Positions 38,511 through 48,040 of a stretch of DNA of 64,000 nucleotides are shown one piece after another (the first letter of the stretch is position 1; each line of letters starts with the position of its first letter). The notes beneath the pieces were generated by a model. The model saw nothing but the letters and a program-made list of their open reading frames with translations. It did not search any database and was not told where the DNA came from. The DNA is from Rhodopseudomonas palustris (GTDB lineage: Bacteria > Pseudomonadota > Alphaproteobacteria > Rhizobiales > Xanthobacteraceae): assembly GCF_003031265.1 (NCBI RefSeq), contig NZ_CP019966.1, positions 4,738,501 to 4,802,500 on the forward strand, given 5' to 3'. Position numbers and translations under genes: made by a program.

Positions 38511-40048
38511 GCCCGGCCTCCCGCTTGCTGCTGGGGCTTCTCGGCGGCGCGGCGGTCGGAGATCCACTGATCGAGCGCGGCAACCGCGGCCGGTGTCAGC
38601 CGCAAGCCGAGCTTGGATCGCCGCCAGACGATGTCGTCCGCGCTGCAGGCCCATTCGCGGCTCATCAGATAGCGGACCTCGGCCTCCGTCAATGTGGCGC
38701 CGAAGTCGCGGCCAAGATCGGCCGCCGACTTGGCCGCGCCGAGCACGTCACGCGCCCGGGTGCCGTAGGCATGCACCAGCCGCGAGGCGTGCGCCGAAGC
38801 GAGGAACGGATAGTCGCGCAACAGATCGCCGATCAGCGCCGGACCGCCGTCGATCGGGAAATCGCCGCCCGGCAGCGGCTGATGCGCGGTCCAGCCCTGT
38901 TTGGCGGTTCCGCCCTTCAGATAGGACGACAGCTTCTCCAGCGCCTCTTCGGCGAGCCGGCGATAGGTGGTGATCTTGCCGCCGTAGATCGACAGCAGCG
39001 GCGCGCCGCCCGGGGTGTCGAGCTCGAACACGTAGTCGCGGGTCGCCGCCTTGGCCTCGCTGGCGCCGTCGTCATACAGCGGCCGCACGCCCGAGAACGT
39101 CCACACCACATCGGCGGGCGTCACCGGCTTGGCGAAATAGCCGCTCACCGCCTTGCACAGATAGTCGATCTCTTCCGGCGTCGCTTTCACCTGTGACGGA
39201 TCGCCATGATAATCGCGGTCGGTGGTGCCGATCAGGGTGAAGTCGCCCTGATACGGAATCGCGAACACGATACGGCCATCGGCATTCTGGAAGATGTAGG
39301 CGCGGTCGTGATCGTAAAGCTTGCGGGTGACGATGTGCGAGCCCTGCACCAGCCGCACCTTGTAGCGGGCATCGACCCCGGCGCCGGAGCCGAGCACGCC
39401 TTCGACCCACGGACCGGCGGCATTGACCAGCGCTCGCGCCTCGATCGTGCTGCGCGCGCCGCTACCAACATCTTCCAGCGTCACCTGCCAGATGCCGCCC
39501 TGCTGGCTGACTTGCACCGCGCGGGTGCGGGTGCGGATCTCGGCGCCGCGCTCGGCGGCATCGCGCGCGGTCAGCACCACCAGCCGCGCGTCGTCGACGA
39601 AGCAATCGGAATACTCGAAGCCCTTGGTGTAGCGCCCGGGAATCAGCGGCTTGCCGACTTCGTCATGCGCCAGATCGACCGAACGGGTCGGCGGCAGCAG
39701 CTTCCGGCCGCCGAGATAATCATACAGGAACAGCCCGAGCCGCAGCCGCCAGGCCGGGCGCAGGCCGTCGTGATGCGGCAGCACGAAACGCAGCGGCCCG
39801 ATGATATGTGGCGCGATCTGCCACAGCCGCTCGCGCTCGATCAGCGCTTCGCGCACCAGGCGAAACTCGAAATATTCGAGATAGCGCAGCCCGCCATGGA
39901 TCAGCTTGGTCGACCACGACGAGGTGCCGCTGGCGAGGTCGTTCATCTCGCACAGGAACACGGAATGTCCCCGGCCCGCCGCATCGCGCGCGATGCCGCA
40001 GCCGTTGATCCCGCCCCCGATGATCGCGAGGTCGTACACCATCCCCAC
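38507..40048 (-). CDS. glpD: Glycerol-3-phosphate dehydrogenase, aerobic FAD type
   Basis: 513 residues. It oxidises glycerol-3-phosphate to dihydroxyacetone phosphate, feeding electrons to quinone at the membrane. The N-terminal FAD-binding fold is DLAIIGGGINGCGIARDAAG, followed by SSWSTKLIHGGLRYLEYFEF, the GlpD signature. DRDYHGDPSQVKATPEEIDY and the C-terminal DAO_C helix (MSREWACSADDIVWRRSKLG) are present. It is the first gene of the glp operon, 189 bases from glpR, with a probable promoter and operator between. No glycerol kinase gene is in the window. Confidence 0.96.
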   Translation of the reverse strand: MGMVYDLAIIGGGINGCGIARDAAGRGHSVFLCEMNDLASGTSSWSTKLIHGGLRYLEYFEFRLVREALIERERLWQIAPHIIGPLRFVLPHHDGLRPAWRLRLGLFLYDYLGGRKLLPPTRSVDLAHDEVGKPLIPGRYTKGFEYSDCFVDDARLVVLTARDAAERGAEIRTRTRAVQVSQQGGIWQVTLEDVGSGARSTIEARALVNAAGPWVEGVLGSGAGVDARYKVRLVQGSHIVTRKLYDHDRAYIFQNADGRIVFAIPYQGDFTLIGTTDRDYHGDPSQVKATPEEIDYLCKAVSGYFAKPVTPADVVWTFSGVRPLYDDGASEAKAATRDYVFELDTPGGAPLLSIYGGKITTYRRLAEEALEKLSSYLKGGTAKQGWTAHQPLPGGDFPIDGGPALIGDLLRDYPFLASAHASRLVHAYGTRARDVLGAAKSAADLGRDFGATLTEAEVRYLMSREWACSADDIVWRRSKLGLRLTPAAVAALDQWISDRRAAEKPQQQAGGRA

Positions 40049-40089
40049 CGACGCTCCTCACCGCATCGCAGCATTTTGCTGCAATGCAC

Positions 40090-40146
40090 TTTCGCTTCTG
40101 TCGATTTACGCTGGAAAACGAATAAAGCACAAACCAAAACGAAAGC
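40090..40146. promoter_or_regulatory. Probable GlpR operator region upstream of glpD
   Basis: AAAACGAA occurs at 40115-40122 and 40136-40143, 21 bases apart (two helical turns). The related element TTTCGCTT lies in the opposite sense at 40090-40097. DeoR-type repressors bind such repeated A/T-flanked CG elements. Its position between glpR and glpD supports the call, which is inference. Confidence 0.5.
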
Positions 40147-40237
40147 AACTGCGATCTGCAAAGGGATCGCGTTTCCGCGCGCGAAATCGCGCCCAGAGGC
40201 TGGGAGACAGGCACAACTGACGCTTGGAAGAGGCGGT

Positions 40238-41035
40238 TTAGGCCGCGGATTCGTCGAGCTCGGGTTTCGCCGGGCAGGCTTCGATTACCTCGATACCATT
40301 CGTATCGCAGATCGCCTGCAGTGACGGCGGCAGTGCCCGGTCGGTGACGAAGGTCTGGATCTGGCTGAGATCGGCAATCCGCACCGGCGCGTTGCGCTCC
40401 AGCTTGGTCGAATCTGCCACCAGCATCACGCTGCGGGCATTGGCGATGATCGCCTGCGAAGCTTGGACTTCGCGATAGTCGAAGTCGAGCAGCGCCCCCT
40501 CTTCGTCGATCGCAGAGGCGCCGATGATGGCGTAATCGACCTTGAACTGGCCGATCAGGCTGGTGGCGGTGGAGCCGATCACCGCGCCATCCGCGCGCCG
40601 CACGGTGCCGCCGGCGACAATCACCTCGATCCGCGGATGCCGATACAGCAGCATCGCGACGTTGAGATTGTTGGTGATCACCAACAGGTCCTGGTGCGCC
40701 GACAACGCGCTGGCGACTTCTTCGGTGGTGGTGCCGATGTTGATGAACAGCGAGCAGCCATTGGGAATCCGCGCCGCCGCTGCGGCCCCGATCGCCTTCT
40801 TTTCCTCGGCGGCAACGAAGCGGCGCGCCTCATAGGCGAGATTGGCGACGCCCGAGGCGATGATCGCGCCGCCGTGGATTCGCGTCAGCGAGCGCTGGTC
40901 GCACAGATCGTTGAGATCCTTGCGGATGGTCTGCGCCGACACTTCGAAGCGCCGCACCAGATCCTCGACCATCACCCGGCCCGAGGCCCGGGCGAGGTTG
41001 AGGATTTCAGACTGACGATGGGTCAGAGCCGTCAC
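40238..41035 (-). CDS. glpR: DeoR-family regulator, probably GlpR
   Basis: 265 residues. The N-terminal DeoR helix-turn-helix is MTALTHRQSEILNLARASGR followed by VEDLVRRFEVSAQTIRKDLN. The C-terminal DeoR sensor domain has INIGTTTEEVASAL, ITNNLNVA, VIVAGGTVRR, and the C-terminal VADSTKLER. DeoR/GlpR proteins repress glycerol genes until a phosphorylated sugar (G3P) binds. Adjacency to glpD supports GlpR, but other DeoR ligands cannot be excluded. Confidence 0.85.
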   Translation of the reverse strand: MTALTHRQSEILNLARASGRVMVEDLVRRFEVSAQTIRKDLNDLCDQRSLTRIHGGAIIASGVANLAYEARRFVAAEEKKAIGAAAAARIPNGCSLFINIGTTTEEVASALSAHQDLLVITNNLNVAMLLYRHPRIEVIVAGGTVRRADGAVIGSTATSLIGQFKVDYAIIGASAIDEEGALLDFDYREVQASQAIIANARSVMLVADSTKLERNAPVRIADLSQIQTFVTDRALPPSLQAICDTNGIEVIEACPAKPELDESAA

Positions 41036-41229
41036 GCACGCACCTTACAACGTTGATGCGCCATGGTGCGGCTGTTCGCGCGTCAGGTCAACGCGCGGCG
41101 CGAGACGGCTGCGCTCCGCAATACGCACGGCCTCATGGTGAGGAGGCGCGAAGCGCCGTCTCGAACCATGGCTGCTGGTACTGCGCGGCCCACCCTTCGA
41201 GACGCCCGGCTGCGCCGGGCTCCTCAGGG

Positions 41230-42386
41230 TGGAGACCTTTGCGCGGATGGCGATATCTGCGCTAAGGCGGTTGGGCGGCATCGAGATTGCCTTGCTGGCG
41301 TCGATCCGGCTGCGGCTCAGCTGGCGCACAGGCGGCTTGGACCCGTGGCCGCTCATGCCGGGTTCAGTTGGAGACTTCGCCGCAGATTGTAGGCCATGCA
41401 GGCGAGCAGGAAGGCCGTGAGATTCCGCGCCGCGTTGAAGTAGCGCATGCGGGTGAAGCCGTAGCTTCTTTTGAGCGTGCCGAACACCGCTTCGACAGGG
41501 CTGCGCAGCGGCACCAAAGCGTGATTGCGCGCGACTTCCTCAGGCGTGAGGGGCTGGTTCTTGTGGGCGCGGCGCATCACTCCGTCGCCGAAGCCCTTCT
41601 GCGCCAGCAGCTCGCGAAGCGATCGGCTGTGATAGCCGCGGTCGGCATAGACCGTGCCGGCGCTGGGCGGCAGCAGGTCGGGCGCGACGCTGACATCCTG
41701 GATGTTGGCGGAGGTTAGCCGGCCGCTGCGGATCAGGCCCGTACCCTGATCGACTGCCACATGCATCTTGTAGCCGAAGGTAAAGCGGCGGCGTTCGTTA
41801 TCCGCGCCGAACCTAGCATCGGGATCGACCGGGCTGGTTGTGCCATCTTCCTTGCGTGGCCGGCGTGCCGCGCTCGTCACCATCGAAGCGTCGATCAGCG
41901 TGCCCTGCTTGATCAGCAAGCCATGGGTGTCGAGTTGGCGCTGAAGCTCCGCGAATAGCTCCTCGATCAGTCCCATCTTGGTCAGGCGCTCACGAAACCG
42001 CCAGATTGTGCTGTGATCCGGCGTCTCGTCGTCCAGCGACAAGCCGGCGAAGCGCTGGAAGCTCAGCCGATCGAACAGCGCCGCCTCCATCGCTGGATCT
42101 GACAACCCGTACCAGCGCTGCAGCAGCAGCGCTTTGAACATCATGAGGGCCGGAAACGACGGCTCGCCCTTGGCGGCGACCGGGATCACAGCCAGTAGGC
42201 GCTCGAAGGCCGCCCAGTCGAGCAATCGGCCGATATCGTCCAGCACGTCGGCCCGCCGCGGCTTCCTGCGGCTGACCGCCGCGTCCAACAGACCCAACTG
42301 ACCAATCCGCCGCTGTCCCATCTCAGACCTCCGCGACTCACCAACACTAGCGAATCACGGCAGAGCTATCCGTGCAAAGGTCTCCA
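41230..42386 (-). mobile_element. IS5-family insertion sequence
   Basis: About 1157 bases with terminal inverted repeats: both ends read TGGAGACCTTTGC then (G/A)CGGAT(G/A)GC, about 20 of 22 matched. It is inserted in a family A repeat. The duplicated target is either GGG with these ends, or AGGGT if the terminal T/A is counted as target; the sequence does not decide. One transposase gene occupies most of it, apparently intact. Confidence 0.85.
41353..42321 (-). CDS. IS5-family transposase
   Basis: 322 residues. N-terminal IS5 domain: ALLLQRWYGLSDPAMEAALF and TPDHSTIWRFRERL. The DDE catalytic residues are visible: D in GTLIDASMV, D in VYADRGYHS and E in VEAVFGTLKRSYGF. Reads without a break, so the element may still be active. 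Transcribed toward the glpR side. Confidence 0.93.
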   Translation of the reverse strand: MGQRRIGQLGLLDAAVSRRKPRRADVLDDIGRLLDWAAFERLLAVIPVAAKGEPSFPALMMFKALLLQRWYGLSDPAMEAALFDRLSFQRFAGLSLDDETPDHSTIWRFRERLTKMGLIEELFAELQRQLDTHGLLIKQGTLIDASMVTSAARRPRKEDGTTSPVDPDARFGADNERRRFTFGYKMHVAVDQGTGLIRSGRLTSANIQDVSVAPDLLPPSAGTVYADRGYHSRSLRELLAQKGFGDGVMRRAHKNQPLTPEEVARNHALVPLRSPVEAVFGTLKRSYGFTRMRYFNAARNLTAFLLACMAYNLRRSLQLNPA

Positions 42387-42464
42387 GGGTGAGGACTCAG
42401 TGACCGCAGCAAGGCCGCAGGACGGGCCAAAACGGAGGCGACGGCCGTTTGGACTCACAAGCCG

Positions 42465-43082
42465 CTAGGCCGGCCGCACCATCTCGAACATCGCGTCGGG
42501 GCGAATCTCGAAATAGTCGCCGCGCCGGCCGGCGCGTACGATCGGCCGCGCCGCGGCGGTTTGATAGACGCCGTCTTCGATCAAGCGCTTGTCGATGTGC
42601 ACCATCACCACCTCGCCGATCGTCAGCCAGGCATCGACCTCGACGCCGTCGGCGCCCTTGAGCCGGACGATCTCCGACAGCTTGCACTCGAACGACACCG
42701 GGCTTTCGGCGACCCGCGGCGGCTTCACCAGTTCGCTGTCGAGCTTGGTGAGATTGCCGAGCGCGAATTCGTCGACCTCGTGCGGCACGCTGGCGGAGGT
42801 GGCATTCATCGCCTGCGCCAGATCCATCGTCACCAGATTCCACACAAACTCGCCGGTGCGCTGGATGTTGGCGACGGTGTCCTTCCAGGTGGTGGACGAG
42901 AACCCGATCAGCGGCGGATGATAGTTGAAGGCATTGAAGAAGCTGTACGGCGCGAGGTTGACGCGGCCCTCGGCATCGCAGGACGAAATCCAGCCGATCG
43001 GCCGCGGCGCAATGATCGCGTTGAACGGGTCGTGCTTGAGGCCGTGGCCGTTCGCCGGCTTGTAGGAATGCAGATCAGTCAC
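42465..43082 (-). CDS. Flavin reductase family protein
   Basis: 205 residues with the split-barrel flavin reductase domain. FNAIIAPRPIGWISSCDAEG and NLAPYSFFNAFNYHPPLIGF are the family's FMN-binding start; FVWNLVTMDLAQAMNATSAS and EVDEFALGN follow. Such enzymes reduce FMN with NAD(P)H, often to supply monooxygenases. It starts 17 bases after the TetR stop on the same strand, so it is probably the fourth gene of the efflux operon. What it supplies is unknown. Confidence 0.9.
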   Translation of the reverse strand: MTDLHSYKPANGHGLKHDPFNAIIAPRPIGWISSCDAEGRVNLAPYSFFNAFNYHPPLIGFSSTTWKDTVANIQRTGEFVWNLVTMDLAQAMNATSASVPHEVDEFALGNLTKLDSELVKPPRVAESPVSFECKLSEIVRLKGADGVEVDAWLTIGEVVMVHIDKRLIEDGVYQTAAARPIVRAGRRGDYFEIRPDAMFEMVRPA

Positions 43083-43099
43083 GCGGGATGTCCTTATTG

Positions 43100-43714
43100 T
43101 TATTGCGCGTCGGCGTGCCGGCCGGCGCCGAGCGCCGCCAGCACGAAATCGATCATGTCCTCGAGCTTCGGCAGCTCCTTGGTGAAGCTCTGCGCGATCA
43201 TCTGCGGGTGGAAGAACCGGATCATCGCAGCGCAGGTGCAGCTCGCCGCCTGCGGCACATCGGCGACCTTGAACTCACCGCTCGCCACGCCCTGGACAAT
43301 CACCTCGCCGATCGTGCCGGTGATGAATTCCATATGGGCGATGCAGACATCCCAGTTTTCCTCCATGGCGATCGCCACCATCTCGTGCAGCTTGGCGTCG
43401 CCGATGTAGCGCTCGCAGTTCATCCGGTGCACGGTGGTGAGCAGATCGCGCAGCCGCTGCACCGCCGACCCCGGCGCATGCACGATGGCGACCGCCGCCT
43501 GCTCGACCTCGCCCATCAGATGCCGCGCCACGCCCTTGTGGATCGCCTTCTTCGAATCGAAGAAGCGATACACATTGGCCGGGCTCATCTGCAGCAGCTT
43601 TGCGATGTCGGCCACCGTGGTCTTCTGGTAGCCGATCTCACGGAACAGCCGTTCGGCCACCACCAGGATGCGGTGCCGCATGTCGGCTTCGGTATTCTCA
43701 GAAACAAGCGTCAT
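43100..43714 (-). CDS. TetR-family regulator of the efflux operon
   Basis: 204 residues. TetR helix-turn-helix at about residues 13-55 (RILVVAERLFREIGYQKTTV, then ADIAKLLQMSPANVYRFFDS). The remainder is a helical ligand-binding domain with several cysteines (SCTCAAMIRFF). It lies 17 bases after the RND pump gene and 17 before the flavin reductase, same strand. A perfect inverted repeat at the head of the operon (48041) is its likely target, so the regulator would control its own transcript. Autorepression relieved by a drug-like ligand is the usual mode. Confidence 0.9.
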   Translation of the reverse strand: MTLVSENTEADMRHRILVVAERLFREIGYQKTTVADIAKLLQMSPANVYRFFDSKKAIHKGVARHLMGEVEQAAVAIVHAPGSAVQRLRDLLTTVHRMNCERYIGDAKLHEMVAIAMEENWDVCIAHMEFITGTIGEVIVQGVASGEFKVADVPQAASCTCAAMIRFFHPQMIAQSFTKELPKLEDMIDFVLAALGAGRHADAQ

Positions 43715-43731
43715 CGGGCCAAGATATTCAA

Positions 43732-46700
43732 TTATTCCGCCGCGTCGGCAAGCGGAAAGGCGTTCGGGCCAGCGGTGCCGTGTTGCGGCGCAAGATCCGG
43801 CTCGGCGGCCGTGCCCCGTTCGTCCAGGCTGCTCCGGAACCAGAGCGCGTACAGCCCCGGCAGATAGAACAGCGTCAGGAAGGTGGCGACGAATAGGCCG
43901 CCCATGATGGTGATCGCCATCGGGCCCCAGAACGCCGAGCGCGACAGCGGGATCATCGCCAGGATGGCCGCCAGCGCGGTCAGCACCACCGGCCGCGCCC
44001 GGCGCACCGTCGCCTCGACGATCGCCTCGCGCCGGGTCGAGCCGTGCGCGACGTCGCTCTCGATCTGGTCGACCAGGATCACCGCATTGCGCATGATCAT
44101 GCCGGCGAGCGCGATCAGGCCGAGCAGCGCCACGAAGCCGAACGGCGCCGAGGCGACGTTGAGGCCGAGCGAGGCGCCGATGATGCCGAGCGGCGCGGTG
44201 AGGAACACCAGCAGCAGCCGCGGGAAGCTCTGCAGCTGGATCATCAGCAGCGCCAGCATAGCGATCACCATCACCGGAAACAGGATGAAGATCGACGCAT
44301 TGCCCTTAGTGGATTCCTCGATCGCGCCACCGGTCTCGATCCGGTAGGCCGGCTGCAGATTGGCGCGGATGCTCTCCAGCTGCGGCCAGATCGCGTTGGT
44401 GACGTCCGGCGCCTGCACGCCGTCGACGACGTCGCCGCGCACGGTGATCGCCATGTCACGATTGCGCCGCCACAGGATCGGCTCCTCGTGCGAATACTCG
44501 ACCTTGGCGACCTGCGACAGCGGCACCGCCATGCCGTTGCGCGCCGTGATGGTGAGTTCGCCGATCCGGGCGAGATCGAGCCGCTCGTTTGGCACCGCGC
44601 GCGCGACCACGCCGATCTTCTCGACGCCGTCACGCACCGTGGTGACTTGCGCGCCCGAGATCAGCATCGCCAGCGCCTGGGAGACGTCCTGCGGGGTGAG
44701 GCCCAGCGCGCGGGCACGCGACTGATCGACCACCAGCTTCAGATACGGCGATTGCTCGTTCCAATCGAGATGCGGATCGATGACGCTCGCGTTCTTCTTC
44801 ACCACGTCGCGGACCTGATAGGCGATCTCGCGCACCTTGGCGGTGTCCGGGCCGATCACCCTGAACTGAACCGGGAAGCCGACCGGCGGGCCGAAATTGA
44901 AGCGGTCGACACGCACCCGCGCCGCCGCGAGCCGGCCGCTATGCGCCGCCTGCTCGATCCGTGCCTTGATCCGCTCGCGCGCCGCGACGTCCTTGGCGAC
45001 GATCACGATCTCGGCGAAGGATTCGGTCGGAAGCTGCGGATTGAGGCCGAGCCAGAACCGCGGCGAGCCCTTGCCGACATAGGCCGTGTAGGTCGCGATA
45101 TCGCCGTCGTCCTTGAGCAGCGTCTCGGCTTCCTTCACCGACTTCGTGGTGACATCGAAGGCGGTGCCTTCCGGCAAGCGCAGCTGCAGGAACAGTTCGG
45201 GCCGTTCCGACAGCGGGAAGAATTGCTGCTGCACATGGCCGAAGCCGACCACCGCGGCGATGAAGATGCCGACCGTGGCGGCCACCACCGTGCCGCGCCA
45301 GCGCACGCACCAGGTCACCGCGGCGCGTAGCGCGCGATAGATCCGGGTGTGATACACTTCGTCCGGATTGTGACCCTTCTTGCCGGCGAAGTCCGGCAGC
45401 AGCTTGACGCCGATATAGGGCGTGAAGATCACCGCCACGAACCACGAGGCGATCAGCGCGATCGCCACGATCCAGAAGATGCCGCCGGCATACTCCCCGA
45501 CCGCAGAATTGGCGAAACCGATCGGCAGGAAGCCGGCCGCGGTGACCAGCGTGCCGGTCAGCATCGGAAACGCCGTCGACTCCCAGGCGAACGACGCCGC
45601 CTTGGCGCGATCCCAGCCCTGCTCCATCTTCACCACCATCATCTCCACGGCGATGATGGCGTCGTCGACGAGCAGGCCGAGCGCGATGATCAGCGCGCCG
45701 AGCGTGATCCGGTGCAGATCGAGCGACATCACGTTCATGACGATGAACACGATCGCCAGCACCAGCGGTACCGACAGCGCTACCACGATGCCGGTGCGCC
45801 AGCCGAGCGCCAGGAACGACACGAACAGCACGATCACCAGCGCCTCGACGAACGAGCGCATGAACTCGCCGACCGCGTGCTTTACCACTTCGGGCTGATC
45901 GGCAATCTGCTCGATGTCGATGCCCTGCGGCACGTCGGCCATGAACGCCGCGGTCGCCGCACTGACCTGCTCGCCGAGCTGCAGGATGTTGGCGCCCTTG
46001 GCGGTGACAATGCCGATGCCGATCGCCGGCTTGCCCTTCTGCCGCACCTGGTAATCGGTCGGATCGACATAGCCGTGGCGGATCTCGGCGACGTCGCCGA
46101 GCCGGAACACCCGGCCGCCGCTCTCGACGGGTGTCTCCGCCACCGCCTGCGCGCCATCGAGTGCGCCGGTGACGCGCAGCGGCACGCGCTGCGACGAGGT
46201 CTCGACCGTGCCGGCCGGCACCACCGCGTTCTGCTTGGCGAGCGAGTCGAAGATCGCCTGCGGCGTCAGGCCGAGCGTCGCCAACTTGGCGTGCGAGAAC
46301 TCGACATAGATCTTCTCGTCCTGCGTGCCGTAGATGTTAACCTTCGAGACGTTGGCAATCCTGAGCAGCCGCTGCCGCAATCCTTCGGCCGCCTTCTTGA
46401 GCTGCGCGTAGTTCGCGCCGTCGCCGGTCATCATGTAGAGAATCGAGTCGACGTCGCCGTACTCGTCATTGATCGACGGGCCGATCAGACTGCTCGGCAA
46501 TTGCGGCGCGACGTCCCACAGCTTCTTGCGCAGCAGATAGAGCAGGTGCGGCACTTCGGACGGCGGCGTCGAGTCGCGGAACGTCACCTGCATCGCGGTG
46601 AACGACGCCTTCGAATAGGTCTGCACCTTTTCGAAGTAAGGCAGCTCCTGCAGCTTCTTCTCGATCGGGTCGGCGACCTGTTCCTGCATCTCCTTGGCGG

Positions 46701-46869
46701 TGGCGCCCGGCCAGATCGCCGACACTACCGCGACCTTGACGGTGAATGACGGATCTTCGGCGCGGCCGAGCCGCTGATACGAATAGATGCCGGTGAAGCC
46801 GAGCGCGCAGATCAAAAACAGGATCAGCGCCGGATGTCGGACCGCCCAGGCCGACAAATTGAAACGCAT
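43732..46869 (-). CDS. RND efflux pump, AcrB-like inner-membrane transporter
   Basis: 1045 residues, full length. It has N-terminal helix WAVRHPALILFLICALGFTG, periplasmic porter loops and membrane segments. The proton-relay aspartate pair is in LGALIIALGLLVDDAIIAVE (DD). The second half has ALLMIQLQSFPRLLLVFLTA and GMIMRNAVILVDQIE, typical of the HAE/AcrB group. It exports compounds using the proton gradient together with the adaptor upstream and an outer-membrane factor, which is not encoded here (no TolC-like gene in the window). Regulated by the TetR protein downstream. Confidence 0.95.
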   Translation of the reverse strand: MRFNLSAWAVRHPALILFLICALGFTGIYSYQRLGRAEDPSFTVKVAVVSAIWPGATAKEMQEQVADPIEKKLQELPYFEKVQTYSKASFTAMQVTFRDSTPPSEVPHLLYLLRKKLWDVAPQLPSSLIGPSINDEYGDVDSILYMMTGDGANYAQLKKAAEGLRQRLLRIANVSKVNIYGTQDEKIYVEFSHAKLATLGLTPQAIFDSLAKQNAVVPAGTVETSSQRVPLRVTGALDGAQAVAETPVESGGRVFRLGDVAEIRHGYVDPTDYQVRQKGKPAIGIGIVTAKGANILQLGEQVSAATAAFMADVPQGIDIEQIADQPEVVKHAVGEFMRSFVEALVIVLFVSFLALGWRTGIVVALSVPLVLAIVFIVMNVMSLDLHRITLGALIIALGLLVDDAIIAVEMMVVKMEQGWDRAKAASFAWESTAFPMLTGTLVTAAGFLPIGFANSAVGEYAGGIFWIVAIALIASWFVAVIFTPYIGVKLLPDFAGKKGHNPDEVYHTRIYRALRAAVTWCVRWRGTVVAATVGIFIAAVVGFGHVQQQFFPLSERPELFLQLRLPEGTAFDVTTKSVKEAETLLKDDGDIATYTAYVGKGSPRFWLGLNPQLPTESFAEIVIVAKDVAARERIKARIEQAAHSGRLAAARVRVDRFNFGPPVGFPVQFRVIGPDTAKVREIAYQVRDVVKKNASVIDPHLDWNEQSPYLKLVVDQSRARALGLTPQDVSQALAMLISGAQVTTVRDGVEKIGVVARAVPNERLDLARIGELTITARNGMAVPLSQVAKVEYSHEEPILWRRNRDMAITVRGDVVDGVQAPDVTNAIWPQLESIRANLQPAYRIETGGAIEESTKGNASIFILFPVMVIAMLALLMIQLQSFPRLLLVFLTAPLGIIGASLGLNVASAPFGFVALLGLIALAGMIMRNAVILVDQIESDVAHGSTRREAIVEATVRRARPVVLTALAAILAMIPLSRSAFWGPMAITIMGGLFVATFLTLFYLPGLYALWFRSSLDERGTAAEPDLAPQHGTAGPNAFPLADAAE

Positions 46870-46890
46870 CGTCGCACTCCCCAGCGCAGA

Positions 46891-47997
46891 TCAGAACGTC
46901 AGAGCCGACACCACCCGCACTTTTTCCGCCGGATCGAGTTTCTGCACGCCGAGCGTGACGATCTGATCGCCTTCGTCGACGCCCTCGGCGATCACCACGT
47001 CTTCGGTCTCGTATGCCTTCACGGCGACCCGCTTCAGCTTCACCTCACCGCCGCCGTCGACGACGTAAAGCGACGGCTGGCCGCCCTGATTGAACAGCGC
47101 CGACAGCGGCACCCGGGCGACGCGGACCTTGTCGGGATCGGTCAGCGTCAGCGTCGCGGTCATCCCGAGCACGACGCGGTCGTCGGCGTCCGGCAGCGAG
47201 AACTTGGCCAGAAAGGTGCGGGTCGCGGGATCGGCGAGCGGCGCCACCTCGCGCAGCTTGGCGACGTAGTGACGGCCGGGCTCGGACCACAGCGTAACGT
47301 CGGCCAGCCCCTTGGTGGCGCGGGTGATCAGCGTCTCGGGGATCGCCACCACCGCTTCCTTCTCGCCGATCCGCGCGAGCCGGAACGCGGCCTGACCGGC
47401 TGCCACCACCTGCCCGGGTTCGACCAGCGCACCCGCGACGACGCCGCGGCTATCGGCTTCAAGCGTCGCGTAGGACAGCGAGTTGCGGGTCAGCTCGACC
47501 GAGCGCTCGGCGCGGGCAAAGCGGGCGCGCGCCTCGTCCGCGGTGGCGCGCGCCTGATCCATCTGGGCTTCGGTCGCCCAGCCCTTGGCGCGCAGCTCCT
47601 TGGCACGGTTTTCAGACGCGATCGCCTGCGCCAGCACGCCCTTGGCGGCACTGTGTTCGGCCTCGGCCTGCTCGGCCTGCAGCTTCAGATCGGTCTGATC
47701 GAGCAGCGCCAGCTTCTGGCCGACTTCCACGGTGTCGCCGACCTCGACGAGGCGCTTGGCCACCTTGCCGGTGACCCGGAAGCCGACGTCGGTCTCGGTG
47801 CGGGGCTTGATCGTGCCGACGAAGCTGCGCTCCGGCGCCTGCGGGGTGTAATGCACCGCCGTGACCAGGACCGGACGCTTGGAGAGCTCCTGTTTGGCGT
47901 CTTTGCCGTCGCAGCCCGCCAGACCGAGCACCGCCACGGCCAGCAGGGTACCTATCAGAAGCCTGAAAAACCCGTCGAATACAGAAATCGCACGCAT
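46891..47997 (-). CDS. RND efflux periplasmic adaptor, lipoprotein
   Basis: 368 residues. A lipoprotein signal peptide with lipobox LAGC (residues about 26-29) anchors it in the membrane. The lipoyl-like barrel halves (TETDVGFRVTGKVAKRLVEV, GVVAGALVEPGQVVAAGQ) flank a helical hairpin, followed by the beta-barrel and membrane-proximal domains. It links the RND pump to the outer membrane. First gene of the operon: the pump follows after 21 bases. The TetR-type operator is 44 bases upstream of its start. Confidence 0.93.
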   Translation of the reverse strand: MRAISVFDGFFRLLIGTLLAVAVLGLAGCDGKDAKQELSKRPVLVTAVHYTPQAPERSFVGTIKPRTETDVGFRVTGKVAKRLVEVGDTVEVGQKLALLDQTDLKLQAEQAEAEHSAAKGVLAQAIASENRAKELRAKGWATEAQMDQARATADEARARFARAERSVELTRNSLSYATLEADSRGVVAGALVEPGQVVAAGQAAFRLARIGEKEAVVAIPETLITRATKGLADVTLWSEPGRHYVAKLREVAPLADPATRTFLAKFSLPDADDRVVLGMTATLTLTDPDKVRVARVPLSALFNQGGQPSLYVVDGGGEVKLKRVAVKAYETEDVVIAEGVDEGDQIVTLGVQKLDPAEKVRVVSALTF

Positions 47998-48040
47998 CGG
48001 CAGCCTCCCCTTGCGGTGACGGGAACTGTCGATTGATTTA

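Larger units (their letters stand above)
41131..42395. repeat. Family A repeat, copy 3, split by an IS element
   Basis: The left part is at 41131-41230 (CCTCATGGTGAGGAGGCGCG ... GGGCTCCTCAGGG) and the right end at 42387-42395 (GGGTGAGGA). Joining across the element restores CTCCTCAGGGTGAGG, the usual end of family A. Confidence 0.85.
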
